A stretch of 44,861 nucleotides of DNA, from contig JAHFEW010000003.1 of assembly GCA_023248215.1 (NCBI GenBank), forward strand, positions 67,159 to 112,019, read 5' to 3'. The notes under the pieces are model-generated. The model had not been told where the DNA came from, did not search any database, and saw nothing but the letters and a program-made list of their open reading frames with translations. The DNA comes from Nitrospira sp. (GTDB lineage Bacteria; Nitrospirota; Nitrospiria; Nitrospirales; Nitrospiraceae). A program made the translations under genes and the position numbers. Every line of letters begins with the position of its first letter. The first letter of the stretch is position 1. This document shows, piece by piece, positions 44,039 through 44,861 of this stretch.

Positions 44039-44861
44039 ATGTCACTTGATTTCGAATCCCTCAGCTTAACGGAAATCATTCGGCTTCAAAATCAACTGTC
44101 AGCTTTCCTTGCCCGGCGATTTGAAAAGACTCACGCGCTTGCCTTCAGCGATGTGACCGGGTCGACGGCATATTTTGCTCGTTTTGGAAATGAGGCGGGT
44201 CGCCGGCTTCAACAGCGCCATGTCGACCTCATCGTCAAGAGCCTGGAGGGATCAGGCGGCCGCATTGTGGATACAGCCGGTGATGGCGTGTTTCTCTGCT
44301 TCCCGCACGTCGAGGCGGCGGTTGAAGTCCTGGGACGCTTCCAGACTCTGCGACTGCAGGAGAATTTCCATATCCCTCCTGAGCATCAGCTGACAACCAG
44401 AATCGGCATCCATTGGGGCACCGTCCTGACGGATGGGGTCATCGTCACGGGCGATCCCGTCAACCTCTGCGCAAAGCTTGCCGCCACCGCGCAACCAGGC
44501 GAGATCCGCATCACGAAACCGGCTTTTCTCGAGCTGCCTGTCCAACGCCGGCTTCGATGCCGGCCCATCGGACCCGTGAAAGTCGCCGGGGCAAACGAGC
44601 CGATGGAAATGTTTACTTTTGCCTGGGCTGATCCCGTACGCTTTCCCATTGCCGTGGTCATAGAGGAAACAGGAGAACAGATCCCGCTACCGCCGCATCC
44701 GATCATTACCTTCGGCCGGTTACGCGAAATGAACGGCACCCAAGCGAATGATATTGTGCTCACCCACAAAGATTCGTCTCGAGCGCAGCAAATCAGTCGA
44801 TGGCATTTTGAAGTACGGCGCGCGCCGGAAGGACTGATTCTCCGCTCAGTATCGACTCAAC
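44039..44861 (+). CDS. Class III cyclase-homology domain plus FHA domain (3' end cut)
   Basis: The frame is open from an ATG at 44039 to the right edge (274 codons visible). Residues 30-165 form a class III nucleotide-cyclase domain: FSDVTGST with metal Asp38, VDTAGDGVF with metal Asp82, and GDPVNLCAKL. A C-terminal FHA domain begins near 225 (ITFGRLREMN..., then ISRWHFEV with the FHA S-R-x-H signature). Both adenine-specifying residues of typical adenylate cyclases are missing (Asp78 instead of Lys, Ile135 instead of Asp), and the transition-state Arg is Lys146. It may have altered specificity or be a signalling domain without cyclase activity. It follows the PP2C gene by 76 bp. No ribosome-binding site is clear at the start. 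Confidence 0.85.
   Translation, partial: MSLDFESLSLTEIIRLQNQLSAFLARRFEKTHALAFSDVTGSTAYFARFGNEAGRRLQQRHVDLIVKSLEGSGGRIVDTAGDGVFLCFPHVEAAVEVLGRFQTLRLQENFHIPPEHQLTTRIGIHWGTVLTDGVIVTGDPVNLCAKLAATAQPGEIRITKPAFLELPVQRRLRCRPIGPVKVAGANEPMEMFTFAWADPVRFPIAVVIEETGEQIPLPPHPIITFGRLREMNGTQANDIVLTHKDSSRAQQISRWHFEVRRAPEGLILRSVSTQ

Overview
The window is a nearly complete type VI secretion system (T6SS) locus, all on the minus strand from about 31.7 kb down to base 1, followed by a separate group of envelope and signalling genes from 32 kb to the right end. The organism is a Gram-negative (diderm) bacterium: there are TssJ and other lipoproteins, an outer-membrane beta-barrel protein and several signal peptides. 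The mix of T6SS, FecR-domain exoproteins, a TPR-CHAT protein and YVTN beta-propeller lipoproteins, plus a short intergenic segment that I associate from memory with Nitrospira genomes, suggests Nitrospirota, possibly Nitrospira. That assignment is an inference and no marker gene is present.

In transcription order (high to low coordinate) the T6SS locus reads: kinase-like protein, FHA protein (TagH), TssJ, TssK, TssL, TssM, TagF, a 159-bp gap, TagJ/ImpE, TssA, TssB, TssC, a 488-bp gap, Hcp, a small exported protein, a peptidoglycan-binding/cysteine peptidase protein, TssE, TssF, TssG, ClpV, an unknown 217-aa protein, a gap of about 270 bp, VgrG, a pentapeptide-repeat protein, a PAAR-like/RHS effector, and the start of a DUF2169-type adaptor cut by the window edge. 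All 13 core components except a separately encoded PAAR are present, and the PAAR-like spike is fused to the RHS protein. TssJ-L-M form the membrane complex, TssA-E-F-G-K-VgrG-PAAR the baseplate and spike, Hcp-TssB-TssC the tail, and ClpV recycles the sheath.

The best candidate effector/partner pair inside the core genes is the signal-less cysteine peptidase with a peptidoglycan-binding domain (15594-16283) and the small periplasmic protein next to it (16340-16798). The main VgrG-linked effector is the RHS protein, whose 175-residue tip I cannot assign.

To the right lie a tiny HExxH lipoprotein, a small exported protein, and a three-gene group: a 1046-aa exported FecR-domain protein, a divergent TPR plus outer-membrane beta-barrel protein, and an exported TPR-CHAT protein. 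It resembles a two-partner-secretion-like module with unusual parts and is my strongest candidate for an undescribed system. A second FecR protein, a YVTN beta-propeller lipoprotein, a PP2C phosphatase and a cyclase-homology/FHA protein (cut by the right edge) follow. The PP2C phosphatase, the FHA proteins and the degenerate kinase-like protein together recall the threonine-phosphorylation switch of other T6SSs, but the kinase has lost its catalytic motifs.

No rRNA, tRNA, CRISPR array, insertion sequence or integrase was seen.
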